The notes beneath the pieces were generated by a model. It ran no database searches, was not told the DNA's origin, and worked only from the letters and a program-made list of their open reading frames with translations. Made by a program: the position numbers and the translations under genes. This document shows positions 35,268 through 46,422 of a DNA stretch of 64,000 nt, piece after piece. Numbering within the stretch: position 1 is the first letter of the stretch; each line of letters opens with the position of its first letter. The DNA is from Bostrychus sinensis (lineage: Eukaryota > Chordata > Actinopteri > Gobiiformes > Eleotridae), in the NCBI GenBank assembly GCA_020698575.1, contig CM036241.1, positions 36,191,855 through 36,255,854 on the forward strand, given 5' to 3'.

Positions 35268-37515
35268 TTATCAAAAAAAACTAAAGCTAAACTCACACTC
35301 TGCTGTCTGTGTAGAGAAGTAGCTCATGTTTAAAATGTGAAAGTGGTTATAAGAAACAATGTTTTGACTTGAAGAGAAGTAAAATCATAATTAGTTTTTA
35401 CTACAGTGTGTTTGCTGCTGAAAATGGTATATGATCATCTAAAATGCATCAGAATACAGGAAATTACATTTTGTTTTGTTCAAATTTTCTGTGGGAGGAC
35501 CCAGGCACAATTCAGGAAGTGGCACGAAACTGATGTTAATGCTGAGTAACGTCTTATCAAGTGTAGTCTATATTCTGTTTTAGTGATGCGGTGCGGGTAG
35601 GGGGGCGAAATTTAAAATCTTGCCTAAGGTGCCAATAGACCTAGGGCCAGCTCTGTATGTTTTTTTTTATGTTCTATTGTAAATTTAAAAAAAGTTTGTA
35701 CAGTGCCACAACTCCTTTGGCCTTAGGTTTGTAGTTCTTTGCCTTATATCTTTCTGATCATTTACCAAGAGGGTGCTGCTTGTCAGTATTCTGTAAGTGT
35801 GATCCAGACGTAAGCCATAGCAGCCGAGAGGGGGAAAAAAAAAACAACAGCATTGATTTGTGTGACTCTTATATGTCTGGGTCAGTGGTTTTCTGTCAGT
35901 CACTGGGCCAAGCTTTGGTCTGGACATTCATTCACCCCTTCTCTGTATTTCTCCCCCCTTTCCTCCTTTCACATTTTCCTGGTTAGCTTCGGGCGTTAAC
36001 TGTAGCCTCTGTGTCCACTTGTTTGTCTAGTCCCATTACTGCGCTTGATGCATGCCCCGGGAGAGAACGTGAGTTCCAGGGCCATAAAAGGGCTGAGTGT
36101 GAACGCAGCCTGGAGCTTTTTGCCCCTGGAAGAGGTCATCGAAAGCATACGGTCCACTGAAATAGGCTGCTGATGGGACATGAGGGTCAAAGGGTGTAGC
36201 ATACGATAAACAAGGGTTAACAATAGCTGAGATTAATCTGCTTGTTATTGGCTGAGACGTACATAGAACAACATAAAGCTCCCAGTGCTGGCTTTCTTCC
36301 AGCTTTTTTAAATGTGTTTAGTGTTGAGTCCGCTGCTATCCATCCTCCTCGGGGCTACCGTTTATTATTCATCGGCTTCACTAGGAGGAGAGCTTTCTCG
36401 GAGTGAGAATAAGTGGCCACAACTCAAGCCCTGGCGGACGATTTACTCCTAAGGCCAAGAATACTTTAGTGTATTCAAAGAGAAAATAAAAAAAAGGAAT
36501 TCAGATACTTCTTCAATTCACAAAATAGTCGGGGCACTGTGTATGTAAAATGTAAATAAAAACAGAATGCAATGCAAATCTCATACAGTTATATTTTATT
36601 CAGAATAGAATAAAAAACAAAATATCAAGTTAATTTTTAAAAACATTTTAAAATATTGTGATGTAAAATATTTTTCTATTAAAAACAGCTGTAGGAGCAT
36701 TTTGCAGCTAATTAAGTTATAAAAAAAATAAATTAAAGTTATTTCAGAAAGGCAGAGTGCATGTGTTCGTATTAGATGTATGGGATACTCATAATCTTCA
36801 GACCCTAAAAAGACACAGCATTAAAAGACAGAAATTATTCTGTAGTGGACTTCTCTGCATGCATCCTTGTTTTATTATTTTTATTTTAATTCAGTAAGCT
36901 AACTATGTATTATATTAAAATATTGGCAATATACTTGTGATTACAAAATATATTAAATTGTAAAACTGGAATTATGATCATTTTTAAAAAGGCATTGAGC
37001 TGCATATTTATGGCTTAGTTTGGGCTTTTTTTAATGAAAGATTTTTTTATGTTTTTATGAGATTTGCAAATCATCACATTTAGTTTTTGATATCAGGGAT
37101 TTTAAATGTCTCTTGCTCTTCTTACTTGTATGTAGCAACCACAATTCTTATTTTTAAAAGGTCACCTATAGCAAGTGAAATATCTTTATTGTCCAGCACT
37201 GTCTCCTATATGTAACTTAAACCATAAACAAAACTGCTTTTTTTGATAGTGTCTCCACTATTTGTGAATTGGGGTTATAATTTTCGAGTTTGTCTCAAAG
37301 ATATGTAACACAGTAGTAGTGGAATGCACACTGACAGGCTTCGCACGTGGTGGCTCTGCACTTTCTTTCTCGCTGTTTCACACATCTATAATTCAGAGTG
37401 GTGACGCCACATGAAAATGTAACAGTGACAGGGGTGCTCTTCACACATTACATGTATCCTGGAGTAGTCCTGTGATAGTAAACCTGCTGCCAAGGTAAAG
37501 TACTGTGTGGCACTG
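35268..37515. other. Intron; possible conserved patch near 36 kb
   Basis: 35560-35660 resembles a decayed dispersed repeat (GGTGCCAATAGACCTAGGGC). 36000-36450 is repeat-free, fairly GC-balanced and may be regulatory. 36560-37080 is very AT-rich. No exon recognised. Confidence 0.4.
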
Positions 37516-37900
37516 CTACAGGTGAGAAGGAACTAAATTCTTTTACTCAAGTGAAGTACTTGCATTTAGTTTAGTGCATTGTTTTAGGATATTCATATTT
37601 TAAATACTTTTTCAAAATCATAATTTTACCATTTTTGACCTTGTTGGCAAAGTGGGCGGTGGTAGAATGTAACAAAGCAAAAGTTTTTTTGTTAATATAC
37701 TGTAAAATTATATCTATGCTTAAATTAAATTTTATAAGGGGTAGTTTTACTTTACTACATTTTAGAGCAAATATCTGTACTGTGCTGTTGTACTTTTTAC
37801 TCCACTATGTCTTGATATGAATCTATGTAAAATACATTTGAATGTGAGTACATTGACCCTTTTACTTAAGTACTTTTACATTGTTAAGAGTATGATTTTG
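37516..37900. repeat. AAGTACTTTACTCAAG-type dispersed repeat
   Basis: TACTCAAGTGAAGTACTTGC, TACTTTTTACTCCACTATGT and TTTTACTTAAGTACTTTTAC. Same family as 20829-21130. A degenerate AGTAGT tract follows at 37960-38035. Confidence 0.65.
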
Positions 37901-38089
37901 CTCCTTTAGCTGTGCTTGTATTTAAGTAAATAGACTGCTAGCTGTTGCTGTGGGAGTAATAGTAGCAGAAGTAGTAGAGGCAGTAGTAGTTACTAAGTAG
38001 TTAATATTATTATTAGTAGTAGTAGGATTAGTTATAGTCATTAACATTATGGGACTGAATAAAAGGTTTCTAATAAATACTTTACTACT

Positions 38090-38492
38090 ACTATAAGGAA
38101 GAGTGCAGAGTGGAGCTGTTTTACTCTTTTTTTAACAAAAACAGAAATAAAAGTTTTTTACTTCCTAAAGTTTTTGTATGATGCTATTTTACTACTAAAT
38201 AAAAGAAATAGCTGTGAGGAATCAGTAAAAACAGAGCTGTACACAGTTTATTATTATTATTTTTTTTTTTTTTGATAAATGAATGAGAGCAGACTGGATG
38301 TAGAGGGCTTGTTGATTGGTCAGGGCTTCCTGGCGGGGCATCGTGGTAGAGGCAGAGGTTTGTGGAACTGAGTGTTCTAAGGTCTCAGAAACTCTGCGAA
38401 TACTCAAACAGGCATAAATAAAACAAAACACAAGATGACAGAACATGGTAGAAAGCTCAAAAGAGTCAATTTTGCACAATACAGCCCCATCA
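38090..38492. mobile_element. Family A-related MITE copy
   Basis: AGCTGTGAGGAATCAGTAAA, ATGAATGAGAGCAGACTGGA, TGTAGAGGGCTTGTTGATTG, GTCTCAGAAACTCTGCGAAT, and the right end TTTTGCACAATACAGCCCC. It sits between two pieces of the AAGTACT-type repeat. An internal TTA/T tract lies at 38249-38273. Confidence 0.7.
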
Positions 38493-38499
38493 AAATTAA

Positions 38500-38635
38500 C
38501 TCCACATTAACATTTTTTTTTTTTTACTTAAGAAACAACTTTGTTGAGTACTTCTATTCATGTAATCTTATTCTGAAGTTACAGTACTTTTACTTAAATA
38601 CATATAATTGTGAGTACTTCTTCCACCTCTGGCAA
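38500..38635. repeat. AAGTACTTCTTCCACC-type repeat end
   Basis: TACAGTACTTTTACTTAAAT and GAGTACTTCTTCCACCTCTG. It has the opposite orientation to the end at 20829-21130, and may be the other end of the repeat starting at 37516. Confidence 0.6.
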
Positions 38636-40463
38636 AAGTGGAATTGGCCTGACACCACTTTGTTGCATGTTTAAACTCTTCTAAGTAATCAGAGGGGCTG
38701 TTAATGAATTTACAACTTGATGTTTAAGACATGAAAACCTAAACTGTGACAAGTGTCATTAAAGTTATATGAAGAGGGACAGCCAGCTCAGAGCCTCTTT
38801 GATGTGTCTGCTGCTTCTAACAACTCATTAATAACTGCCTCTTTCCCCCATAAAATCTGGAGAACATGGAGTTAATGGAGACAAACAGAATAGAACTTTT
38901 GTGATTGGAAAGCTTTATCTGACAGCTTTTCAACCTCACATATTCAAGTTATTGTGAATTGATGAAAAAGTAATTGCATTATATCTTTGATTTTCCAGCA
39001 CAATGTGTCATTCTTTAACCATCTCAATCTGTTTTGTTGACATTATGTTTTGAAGTTCTGCCACTTGTAGATTGCAGACCTCCACCAGGACTGTCGCCCA
39101 ATTCAGCAATGGTAAAGATCTTCCAGTTGAGGGGTAAATGCTCTATTTATGGAGCCACAGAATCTTTGTTGGTCTTACATTATGCCAATATCTTGCAGAA
39201 TCCTTGAAAACAATGATGTACATAAAAACAAGTCATTCTTTCTCGGCCATTAACTAACATTTGTGCTGGTCCCAAGCCTGAGTAAATGAGGGGTTGCAAA
39301 AGTGCATACTGAATAAATCAAATGCCAAATTGCCTGTGAGAATGACTTACTGTATAGAGAGTGGTCCTCTGCCACATATATTTTTATTTTTTTAATTTCT
39401 ACGTGGCCTTGAATGAAAAAAGTTGGTATGAAGTCACCCAACAGCAATGTGGAAAAACTAAAACACTATGATCACAAATCAGGGTTGTTCCACCAAATAC
39501 TAATTCCTGAATAAAAAAGAAAAGGTCCAAAGTGCTCAGGAAGTTTTTATCATTCAGTTATTATGTATTGAAGGGGCTCTTTGGTGTTTGGGAACAAAGA
39601 ACTTGCAAAAAATAAAGAGAAAAACAAAGCACTCTTCTCACTCACATACATCTGAACCCAGCGCGTTATGTTTTTAAAGATTTTAAAATCATAAAGCCAC
39701 ATGAAATAAAGGCTTTTTAAACTTCAGGTGTATGAAGAGTGCCTTGTTTTTTTCTTTATTTTTTTACAAATTTCTTAATGTTCTTTAGTCTTTAACATTA
39801 TCACCATTTGTTTAAAAGTTAATATTAGAATTATTTAACGTCTGCAAACTCTGCATTGTTGTTTATATACATTATATTGTGATTCACCAATGAATTTACA
39901 GTAACACTTGTAATTGACAATGGAAACTATAGTGCAGTGTTCCCCCTTGAATTGAACGGCTGGCAGTTTCTCTGACACAGTACACACTGGGCTGTGGAAC
40001 AGGAGGAGGTGACTGTGGGCCAGGCACAACTGGAGAAAGCCGTCAGATCATTTTCACCCGAGTGTGCACTGATTAAGCTGTTATGACAAGTCCTCGAGTG
40101 GCTTAAGTTTTCCCCTCGGCTTTTCGCTTTCCTCTGGCCATATGTCATTACATAACTGTAGCTGAGCAATATTACAGACATTTAAAACAAGACAAATGCT
40201 CAACGTAGGCTCTGAGAAGATGTAGTATTGTATTGTTTTTGGTATTCACAACAAACAGGGTTCATAAAGAAGCCCACTGGACTTGGTTTTAGAGTTGAAG
40301 ATGCGTCGTCAATTCTGAATTAAATTGGTGTGAGAGCTGATTTTTCTACTCCTTGAAGGGAGGAATTTTGACCTGAAAACTATTTCTATTGTTCTGGAGT
40401 GGATGAAAGCCTTAGACTAGTTTCAACAAAACTCACAGTCTGTTGGAGTGAGTGGGATGGTTG
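38636..40463. other. Intron with one RTE-tail fragment
   Basis: 39228-39345 holds GGTCCCAAGCCTGAGTAAAT, GAGGGGTTGC and AAATGCCAAATTGCC, an RTE-type tail fragment. The rest, including 39490-40200, shows no exon or named repeat. Confidence 0.45.
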
Positions 40464-40880
40464 TTAGCCCATCTGAGGACCATTAGCATAATCTTCTCCT
40501 TCTGTTAATTGGCCTGAGCGAAACAGTTTGGATCTATGTTTTAAGACACTGCTGTAAACAGATGGAAGGTTAAATCTCAAACTGCCATTTCTGATGACTA
40601 AAGGTTTTTCTTTTTTGGCCAAAATCACTTCCTTGACCCCTCGCTCAAACCAGCATTTCTCCCTGACTAAGATCCATTCATCACTGTCCTCAAAAGAATG
40701 GTCTGTTTCTTTCAGATGGAGATGCACTGCGCTCCAGTCCACCAGGGTCGGCTCTGTGGTGTTGGTATAACCTCTTGTGCAGAGGTTGTTTAGTTTCCCC
40801 AATGTACTGTTCATTGTAGTTCTCTCTGCAGTGGATGGATTACAGTACATTGCTTTGTTTATGGCTTTGGAATGGACCAG
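40464..40880 (-). pseudogene. Penelope-like retroelement relic with GIY-YIG endonuclease
   Basis: Two minus-strand frames together resemble the C-terminal part of Penelope-like retroelement proteins. In one frame, at about 40750-40822, YIGETKQPLHKR and a following QHHRA match the start of the GIY-YIG endonuclease domain. In the other frame, from about 40738 down to 40540, SAVHLHLKETDHSFEDSD, REKCWFERGVKEVI, KKEKP and LPSVYSSVL match the conserved tail of these proteins. The frame change near 40740 and the loss of the reverse transcriptase mean the copy is dead. Penelope-like elements are known to pair a telomerase-like reverse transcriptase with this nuclease; here only the nuclease end survives. 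It sits inside the tafa1 intron, antisense to the host gene. Confidence 0.7.
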
Positions 40881-43800
40881 TTTTTGTCCACAGTTTTTAA
40901 GTATCTAGAGGCATACAAGACATTGGCCCTATCTTGCAATAGTAAAGATATAGTGCCCAGACCTGGAATCAAACCTGGCAAAGTTTCTTTCAAAGTTGTG
41001 GGTGCTGCTGCTGCTGCCCAGCTTAAACACTGACTGTGGAGATGCTAAATGTATGCTTTATGTATGCAGATTATCCACTGAGGTTTTAGCGTCTTTAAAT
41101 AAAATTTTGTATGGAAAACTTCAGCAAGGGCTAACACCAAAAGACATGTTTATCTTCACTAATGGCACTGTAATACACACTGCTTCTTTAATGTTGTTTT
41201 GCATAGGCATTTAGCAAAAAAGGTTACATTTAAATGACTTTTGGTCAGACAGCAAGAGAAAAAAAATTATTGGAATTTTAAATCTGAAAATTGAAAAGAA
41301 ATTATAACTAAAGATTTTTCTTTTTTTGTTTGTTTTTTGTGTTTTTTTGTTGCCATATTGCTCAGCCATAATTCACACAGGAAAACATTCTAGTTTATTT
41401 AGAGCTATAGAGCTTTATTTGACAAAATAGTGGAGAATAGCCCCCCAATGGTGACCTTGTGGGTGGCTGAAATTTTCTGGAAAATGAACACTGGTCTGCC
41501 ATACAACAGGCAAGGGCACACCCTTTTTCTTGACCTTCAGCGCTGTGAAATTAGCATTTGGCCTCCTGCACAGATGTTTATAACAGAAGTTTTACAGAAG
41601 CTTAAAAGAACCAGTCCTAAAAATAACAGAGCCAGTCTTGGGGATTTATCACAGGCAGCTCCATTTTTGTCTCAGTGTCAAAAATTGCCAGATGCAGTGC
41701 GATCAGGGGGCAATCAGTCGCCAGTCGAGTACATTTTGCGTCTCTCTGAAGATAAAAAGAGCTGTCGCAGTCACTCCAGTGTGTGCCTCTAGTCTTTTGA
41801 TGTCACAGAGTAAACCGATGTGTAACTCTCACTATATGACCTTGGGTTTAGGCGCAGACAGAAACCCATCACAGAAATCATCTGCATTACGGAAGCACTT
41901 TGTACCGCAATAACTCTATAAAACACCAGTCCATTTTCTCCCATTTCTCCTACTTCCTACTCCACGTTTTTACACCGGGTCCCTCATTAAGCGGCTCTAA
42001 TTGACCGTTGGGCTAAGCCGAAAACAATGAAGCATTGATTTTCTTAAACATAATCACCTCATCCAGTCAGTTAATGGCTGCTGTCACTGTGGGCCACCGA
42101 AAGAAAAATGGTCCAGCCAACGGTCCCTCGGATGCCCTTCACCTCCTCTCGCCAAAGGCTAGAGTGCACAACCAGCCACTCCATCTTAGCGGCTCGGTTT
42201 AACCCCTTTAGCTGCCCGACAAACTCCGAGCACTGCATCCATCACCGCCTTTACGCTGTCTCAAACCCCCCGCTGCACTACACTACGCCCGAGTGCACAC
42301 GCAAATACTGTTCATTCAAAAGATGTAATTAGACTATCACATACGAATACAATGACAAAACATACAGCAGGGTTATCATTTACTCACTGGGTGCCCCCCC
42401 ACTCACCTGTCTGGAATTATAGTCAAGGTCCAAGTGGCCATTTGTTGACTGTGAGTGGCCCTTGTGACTGTCTGACTGGAGTCATCGTCAAGCCATTTAC
42501 ACTACTCTTTGCTCCACTTTCCAGATGGCTCAGAGTCATCAGACCTGGCTGTAATAGTGGTGCAGTCAACCTGGAGGCTGCTGATCACTGGACCTCGGCA
42601 CACAGACAGCGGTCAGGACACCCCCAGCTCCTGAACTCACCACTAGAGTTGTGACGTGCATGGGCAAGCCATATCTTTTCCATAAAATGTTATAGTTATG
42701 CAGTTTTTTTTTTTATATAGAGACACTGCTTCATCACTGTTGTTTTGCACAGGCATTTTGCATAAAAATATCGCTATGCTGTATTCTAAAAAAAAAAAAA
42801 AAAGGTTACATTTAAATAGCTTTTTGGGTCAGATAGCAAAAGAAAAAATGAATTAGAATTGTAAATCATCTGAAAATTTTAAAAATTGTTGGCAAATCAT
42901 TCTGCCATAATTCGCAACATTAATGAATGTGTGTTTTTCTGCATTCTAATTTATATTCGTCCACATCTTTTACATGGTCCTGTAATCTAACCCTAACCCT
43001 GATGTGGTTGTTAGTTTGTTCAAGACAAAACAAAATACTGTATAAAGATTTTAAATGTGCCCTTAACAGTTGGGATCGTTCATTGTAATTTTGTGATAGT
43101 AGCTTCTGGCATTGTTTTTTTCTTTTTTCTTTTTTCTTTGGCCTTTTTAGCTTTATTTGACAGGACAGTAGAGCAAAATCAGACATCGTTGGATTCGTAC
43201 TCAAACCGAATAATTCAAACTCAGATGTTCCACCGACAGAATAGATATTATAGTTTGAATAATTCTGATAGGGTCTTTGAAAGAAATGGAGTCCCAAGAT
43301 TCGGCTTCCTTCAAACCGTCGTAAATCCTATCTCTACTCATCATCCTTATACACATTAAAACCACATTTTACAGGACAAAAACACACACTTTACAATAGC
43401 CAAGGGGCTAAATATTTTCTTAAAATTCAATTTAATTAATTTGCTATATTGCAACAGATTCATTTGGTCATCTTCTTGAACAGGAGCCCATTGTCGTTTG
43501 CAAAATTTTACCAGTTACATTCTATATTCATAATCTTCTTTTATAAGATATGGACCAGCTTCAACATTTGCTTTTTATTGACTGTTTTTTTTTTTATTGA
43601 CAGAGACACTAAATTAACCATTATATTCTCAATAATAGTGAATCTGCAGAACTTGTATTTCAGCCTGACTGCAGAGTGATCTACAGTTGTTGAGCGGTCT
43701 GACTGTGAAAATAGCAGCTGAAAAAGTCACTTCAAAGATTTGAAACGGGTGAAAACATATATTTTTTACAGTAACAACAAGTGTGCGCTATACCACTGTG

Positions 43801-45442
43801 ATACTATTTCAGAAAACTTCTGGTGGAACTGAAATAATGCACCTCTTTCAATATTTAGTAACTTGGCGTTAAGTTCACACTAAGTCAGAGATCAGCTTGA
43901 CTTGAAAGCCAGTCTGTAGGTCAGGAAGCTGTCAGTGAAATATTCAACAAGCAACACATTGCAGGGTTTGGGGTTTTAGCACACTCCAGGGATTTCTCTC
44001 CTCACTTTTATAGTCTGTGTTCTGCTGAGAAAAATCTAACAACAGGCAGCAAGAGAGTGACATTAATACCGCTCGACAGCACAGTCCAGCAGGACTGCAA
44101 ATGTTTGCCTTTTAATCCAGGACTCTGCGGCCTTTGGTCTGGCCGCCGCAGACATTGATGGGAATGGGAGAAGAAAACTGTTGCCAAACTTGTCTATGCT
44201 GCTGGGAGCTTAGCTTCGTAACGCATCATCCAAGCCATTTCAAACATTTACACAAGTTAACTAGCCAGCGATGCACGTCATTGTGGCTGTCATGCAAGCA
44301 AATGTGGCAGAATGTCCTCCTTAAAACCTGGTCCAGCCATGTGAACAAGGCACAAGATGGAGGGGATAGGTGTCAGTGTCATGTTTTTATTTAGCAGATT
44401 TAAGTGGATATGTAAACTCTTCCCTCACCCCTGTTACTGTACTTTCTCTTCTCTCCTATCTCCAGCTCTGGCCTGGGATGAGCTCCAGTTTAATTGTTGG
44501 ACATTGTTGTCGGTTGCGGTGGCTGTCAGGAGAAGATAAAGAGTTTTTCCTGGGGCGTGAGGAGAGAGGGGAGCAGTGATGGAGGGTCTTTGTGCTGCAG
44601 CTCCGCTGGCTGCATTAGCCCTATGCTTTATAATTGTGTGAAGGGGGCACTTCCAGTGGCTTGCTCATTACTCACTGGCACGGCCGGCCGCTGGCAGCAG
44701 ACACACCTTGTCCTCTAGCTCTCTGCCTTTCTGTGTTTTTCAGCCTGAGCAGGATGTCCCGCAGCTCTGTCACCCTTCCCCTTCCCCAGAGCACTCCTAC
44801 CTATTGTTATTTTGACCCATTACTACCATCTGCACATATCACCTTCTCTTCTCGCTGAATTTTTCTGACATGCTCCTTTGTCAGACTGGAACCTATTGTA
44901 CAGCACTCGCTGTGACTGATGTCACCTTTGCTCCGGAGTTAATGCTGTAGTGGACTGTAGCCCTAGACTCAGAGCCACTGAGGTAACTTGGGTAGTAAAA
45001 GTAAATGCAGCTGCCACGCACAGTATATATAAGACAAATATCTCAAACATCTAAAGGTCTTTGTGCTGAACTTGTCTCCTTTTTTTGTGTATATGTGGGT
45101 GCGTCATCATGCTTAATATGGGCCATCAACCAAACAGAAGTGGATGGCTAGGCTGATTGGTATGGAGCGAGGACAGTCAGTAGTGAGAGGCAATTAGCTG
45201 ATATAATTGAGATGCCTTGAGGGCCAATTTGTTACACACACTTACAGTGAAAGTGCTCAGAAAATGATCAGAGCTTGACTTAATACAGTCATATTTTCTC
45301 TGTCCTTGTGTAGCATTGTTGTCTTCTATGTGCATGTTTATATTAATAATACACTGTACATACTTATACACATCGTTTGATAGGAATCCTTGAAATAAGA
45401 GTGTTTTCATGTCTCCGCAGCACCTGACCTTGTGTCGTGTGT
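40881..45442. other. Intron leading to the TAFA1 exon
   Basis: Contains a diverged direct duplication (41186-41390 and 42733-42960, separate entry). 41940-42320 and 42350-42660 are C-rich but unrecognised frames. 43990-44880 is GC-balanced and repeat-free. 44990-45440 is unique sequence just upstream of the exon. No further exon was identified. Confidence 0.45.
41186..42960 (+). repeat. Pair of diverged direct repeats about 1.5 kb apart
   Basis: Copy 1 (about 41186-41390) and copy 2 (about 42733-42960) share TGTTGTTTTGCAYAGGCATT, AAAAAGGTTACATTTAAAT, GGTCAGAYAGCAARAGAAAA, GAATTKTAAATC and CCATAATTCRC in the same order. Neither resembles a family known to me. They could be an unnamed interspersed repeat or a local duplication. 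Confidence 0.6.
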
Positions 45443-45458
45443 GTGTTTCTTTGTGCAG
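45443..45458 (+). promoter_or_regulatory. tafa1: Splice acceptor of the TAFA1 exon
   Basis: Pyrimidine-rich GTGTTTCTTTGTGCAG ends at the AG 45457-45458. The coding similarity begins immediately after it, supporting this acceptor rather than an upstream one. Confidence 0.85.
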
Positions 45459-45599
45459 AGGGAGGTACGTGTGAGGTGATCGCTGCTCACCGATGCTGTA
45501 ACAAGAACCGTATTGAGGAACGCTCGCAGACGGTCAAATGCTCTTGTTTACCTGGGAAAGTGGCCGGGACAACGCGCAACAAACCCTCCTGTGTGGACG
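45459..45599 (+). CDS. tafa1: TAFA1-like chemokine-like neuropeptide, internal coding exon
   Basis: This 141-bp exon keeps frame at both ends (phase 1 to phase 1) and encodes about 47 residues, starting EGGTCEVIAAHRCCNKNR and ending KPSCVD plus one base of the next codon. The six cysteines are spaced C-7-CC-13-C-1-C-14-C, exactly the first part of the CX7CCX13CXCX14C pattern that defines TAFA (FAM19A) proteins. TAFA proteins are small secreted, mostly neuronal ligands. The segment LPGKVAGTTRN fits TAFA1 as I recall it; TAFA2, 3 and 4 have a Phe and Gln in this stretch. The exon is followed by a good donor. The signal peptide and the C-terminal four-cysteine exon are missing from the window, probably outside it. 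Teleosts may have two tafa1 copies, and which one this is cannot be told. The exon is intact, without stop or frameshift. Confidence 0.92.
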
Positions 45600-45605
45600 G
45601 TAAGG
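45600..45605 (+). promoter_or_regulatory. tafa1: Splice donor of the TAFA1 exon
   Basis: GTAAGG directly follows GTGTGGACG. Reading through it would give 16 unrelated residues and a stop at about 45652, so the donor marks the true exon end. Confidence 0.88.
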
Positions 45606-45726
45606 ACACATTATTATGGCCCTCATACTCTGGTTTGTTACCTTATAAATGAGTAATGTACAGTGATGATTCTGATAGAAATATATGTTTTGCTATTCTG
45701 AGGCATATATATATTTGAAAGAAGCT

Positions 45727-45950
45727 TAAAGTTTTACTCATTTTTTTTTAGCTTTGTGCTGTGCTATAATGGTGTTCCCTCATCAAAAAACATGCCTAGA
45801 GTTGTGTTTTACTTTATTCACACATGTTTCAATAGTCCTGTAGTCTCTGGCACAGCCTTTCTGAGGCTTCCAGTTCCACAAGCCCCTGTCCACTCCACAA
45901 AGCACTGACCAATCAACAACCCCTCTACATCAGTCTGTTCTCATTTATTT
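45727..45950. mobile_element. Family A MITE fragment close to the exon
   Basis: TGCTATAATGGTGTTCCCTC, ATCAAAAAACATGCC, AGAGTTGTGTTTTACTTTAT, CACATGTTTCAATAGTCCTG, and CTGACCAATCAACAACCCCT. Only about 125 bp separates it from the splice donor. Its right part is replaced by the SINE tail that follows. Confidence 0.65.
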
Positions 45951-45952
45951 AT

Positions 45953-46165
45953 CCTAGATACTCAAAGTGCTTTACATTGCATTATTCAGTCACTCCTCAG
46001 TCACGCTCAGTGGTGGTGAGCTACTTCTGTAGCCACAGCTGCCCTGGGGCAATCTGACAGAAGCGTGGCTGCCAATGTGTGCTTATACGGCCCCTCCAAC
46101 CACCACCACCAGAGTCACACTGAGCTGCTGCCACCCTACACATGATTAGGTTGGTAGGCTTTAGG
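45953..46165 (-). mobile_element. SINE tail/body, minus orientation
   Basis: ACTCAAAGTGCTTTACATTG, CAGTGGTGGTGAGCTACTTC, TAGCCACAGCTGCCCTGGGG, GAAGCGTGGCTGCCAAT match the 3' part of the SINE at 10362-10655. It joins the family A fragment at its left. Confidence 0.65.
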
Positions 46166-46177
46166 TAGGATTTGAGT

Positions 46178-46345
46178 TCACACAGTGTCTCAGTTGTTAT
46201 AGAGACGTTCGCCCACTAACCTGGAGGTGGGCGGTTCAATGCCTGCTTCCAGCATTGCATATTGTTGTTGTATGCTTGGGCAAGACACTTCACCCACCTT
46301 GCCTGTATGAATGTGTCAGTGGGAGGGGCCTTAGATGCAATGTAA
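46178..46345 (+). mobile_element. tRNA-derived SINE head and body, plus orientation
   Basis: GTGTCTCAGTTGTTATAGAG (A-box-like), GGTGGGCGGTTCAATGCC (B-box-like), GGGCAAGACACTTCACCCAC. Together with 45953-46165 it makes a head-to-head pair of related SINE pieces, so two insertions or an inversion took place. Confidence 0.65.
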
Positions 46346-46351
46346 AAGCTG

Positions 46352-46422
46352 AAATTATTATATTATTATATAATATAATATATATAATATAATATATATA
46401 ATATATTATATTATTATATTAA
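46352..46422 (+). repeat. AT-rich TATAATATA array
   Basis: Irregular repeats of TATTATATAATATAATATAT at the tail of the SINE. They can fold back on themselves. Confidence 0.9.

Larger units (their letters stand above)
1..45458 (+). other. tafa1: Intron upstream of the tafa1 core exon
   Basis: Everything before the acceptor AG at 45457-45458 is read as intron, and possibly partly upstream sequence, of the TAFA1-like gene. I looked for the preceding coding exon, which should encode a signal peptide and a His-rich linker and end one base into a Glu codon. I saw no candidate. Large introns are known for TAFA genes in vertebrates. The intron is filled with transposon remnants listed separately. 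Whether its 5' part belongs to this gene or to intergenic DNA cannot be decided from the window. Confidence 0.6.

Noticed and set aside
41430..41792. 120-codon plus-strand frame as a host exon
   Set aside because: No recognisable domain and no convincing splice signals. Lies between copies of an unnamed direct repeat.
42991..43001. Interstitial telomeric repeat (CCCTAACCCT)
   Set aside because: Fewer than two hexamer units, within chance expectation.
45437..45652. 71-codon frame around the TAFA1 exon as a complete small protein
   Set aside because: Its first residues come from the polypyrimidine tract and its last 16 from the intron. The acceptor and donor define the real exon.
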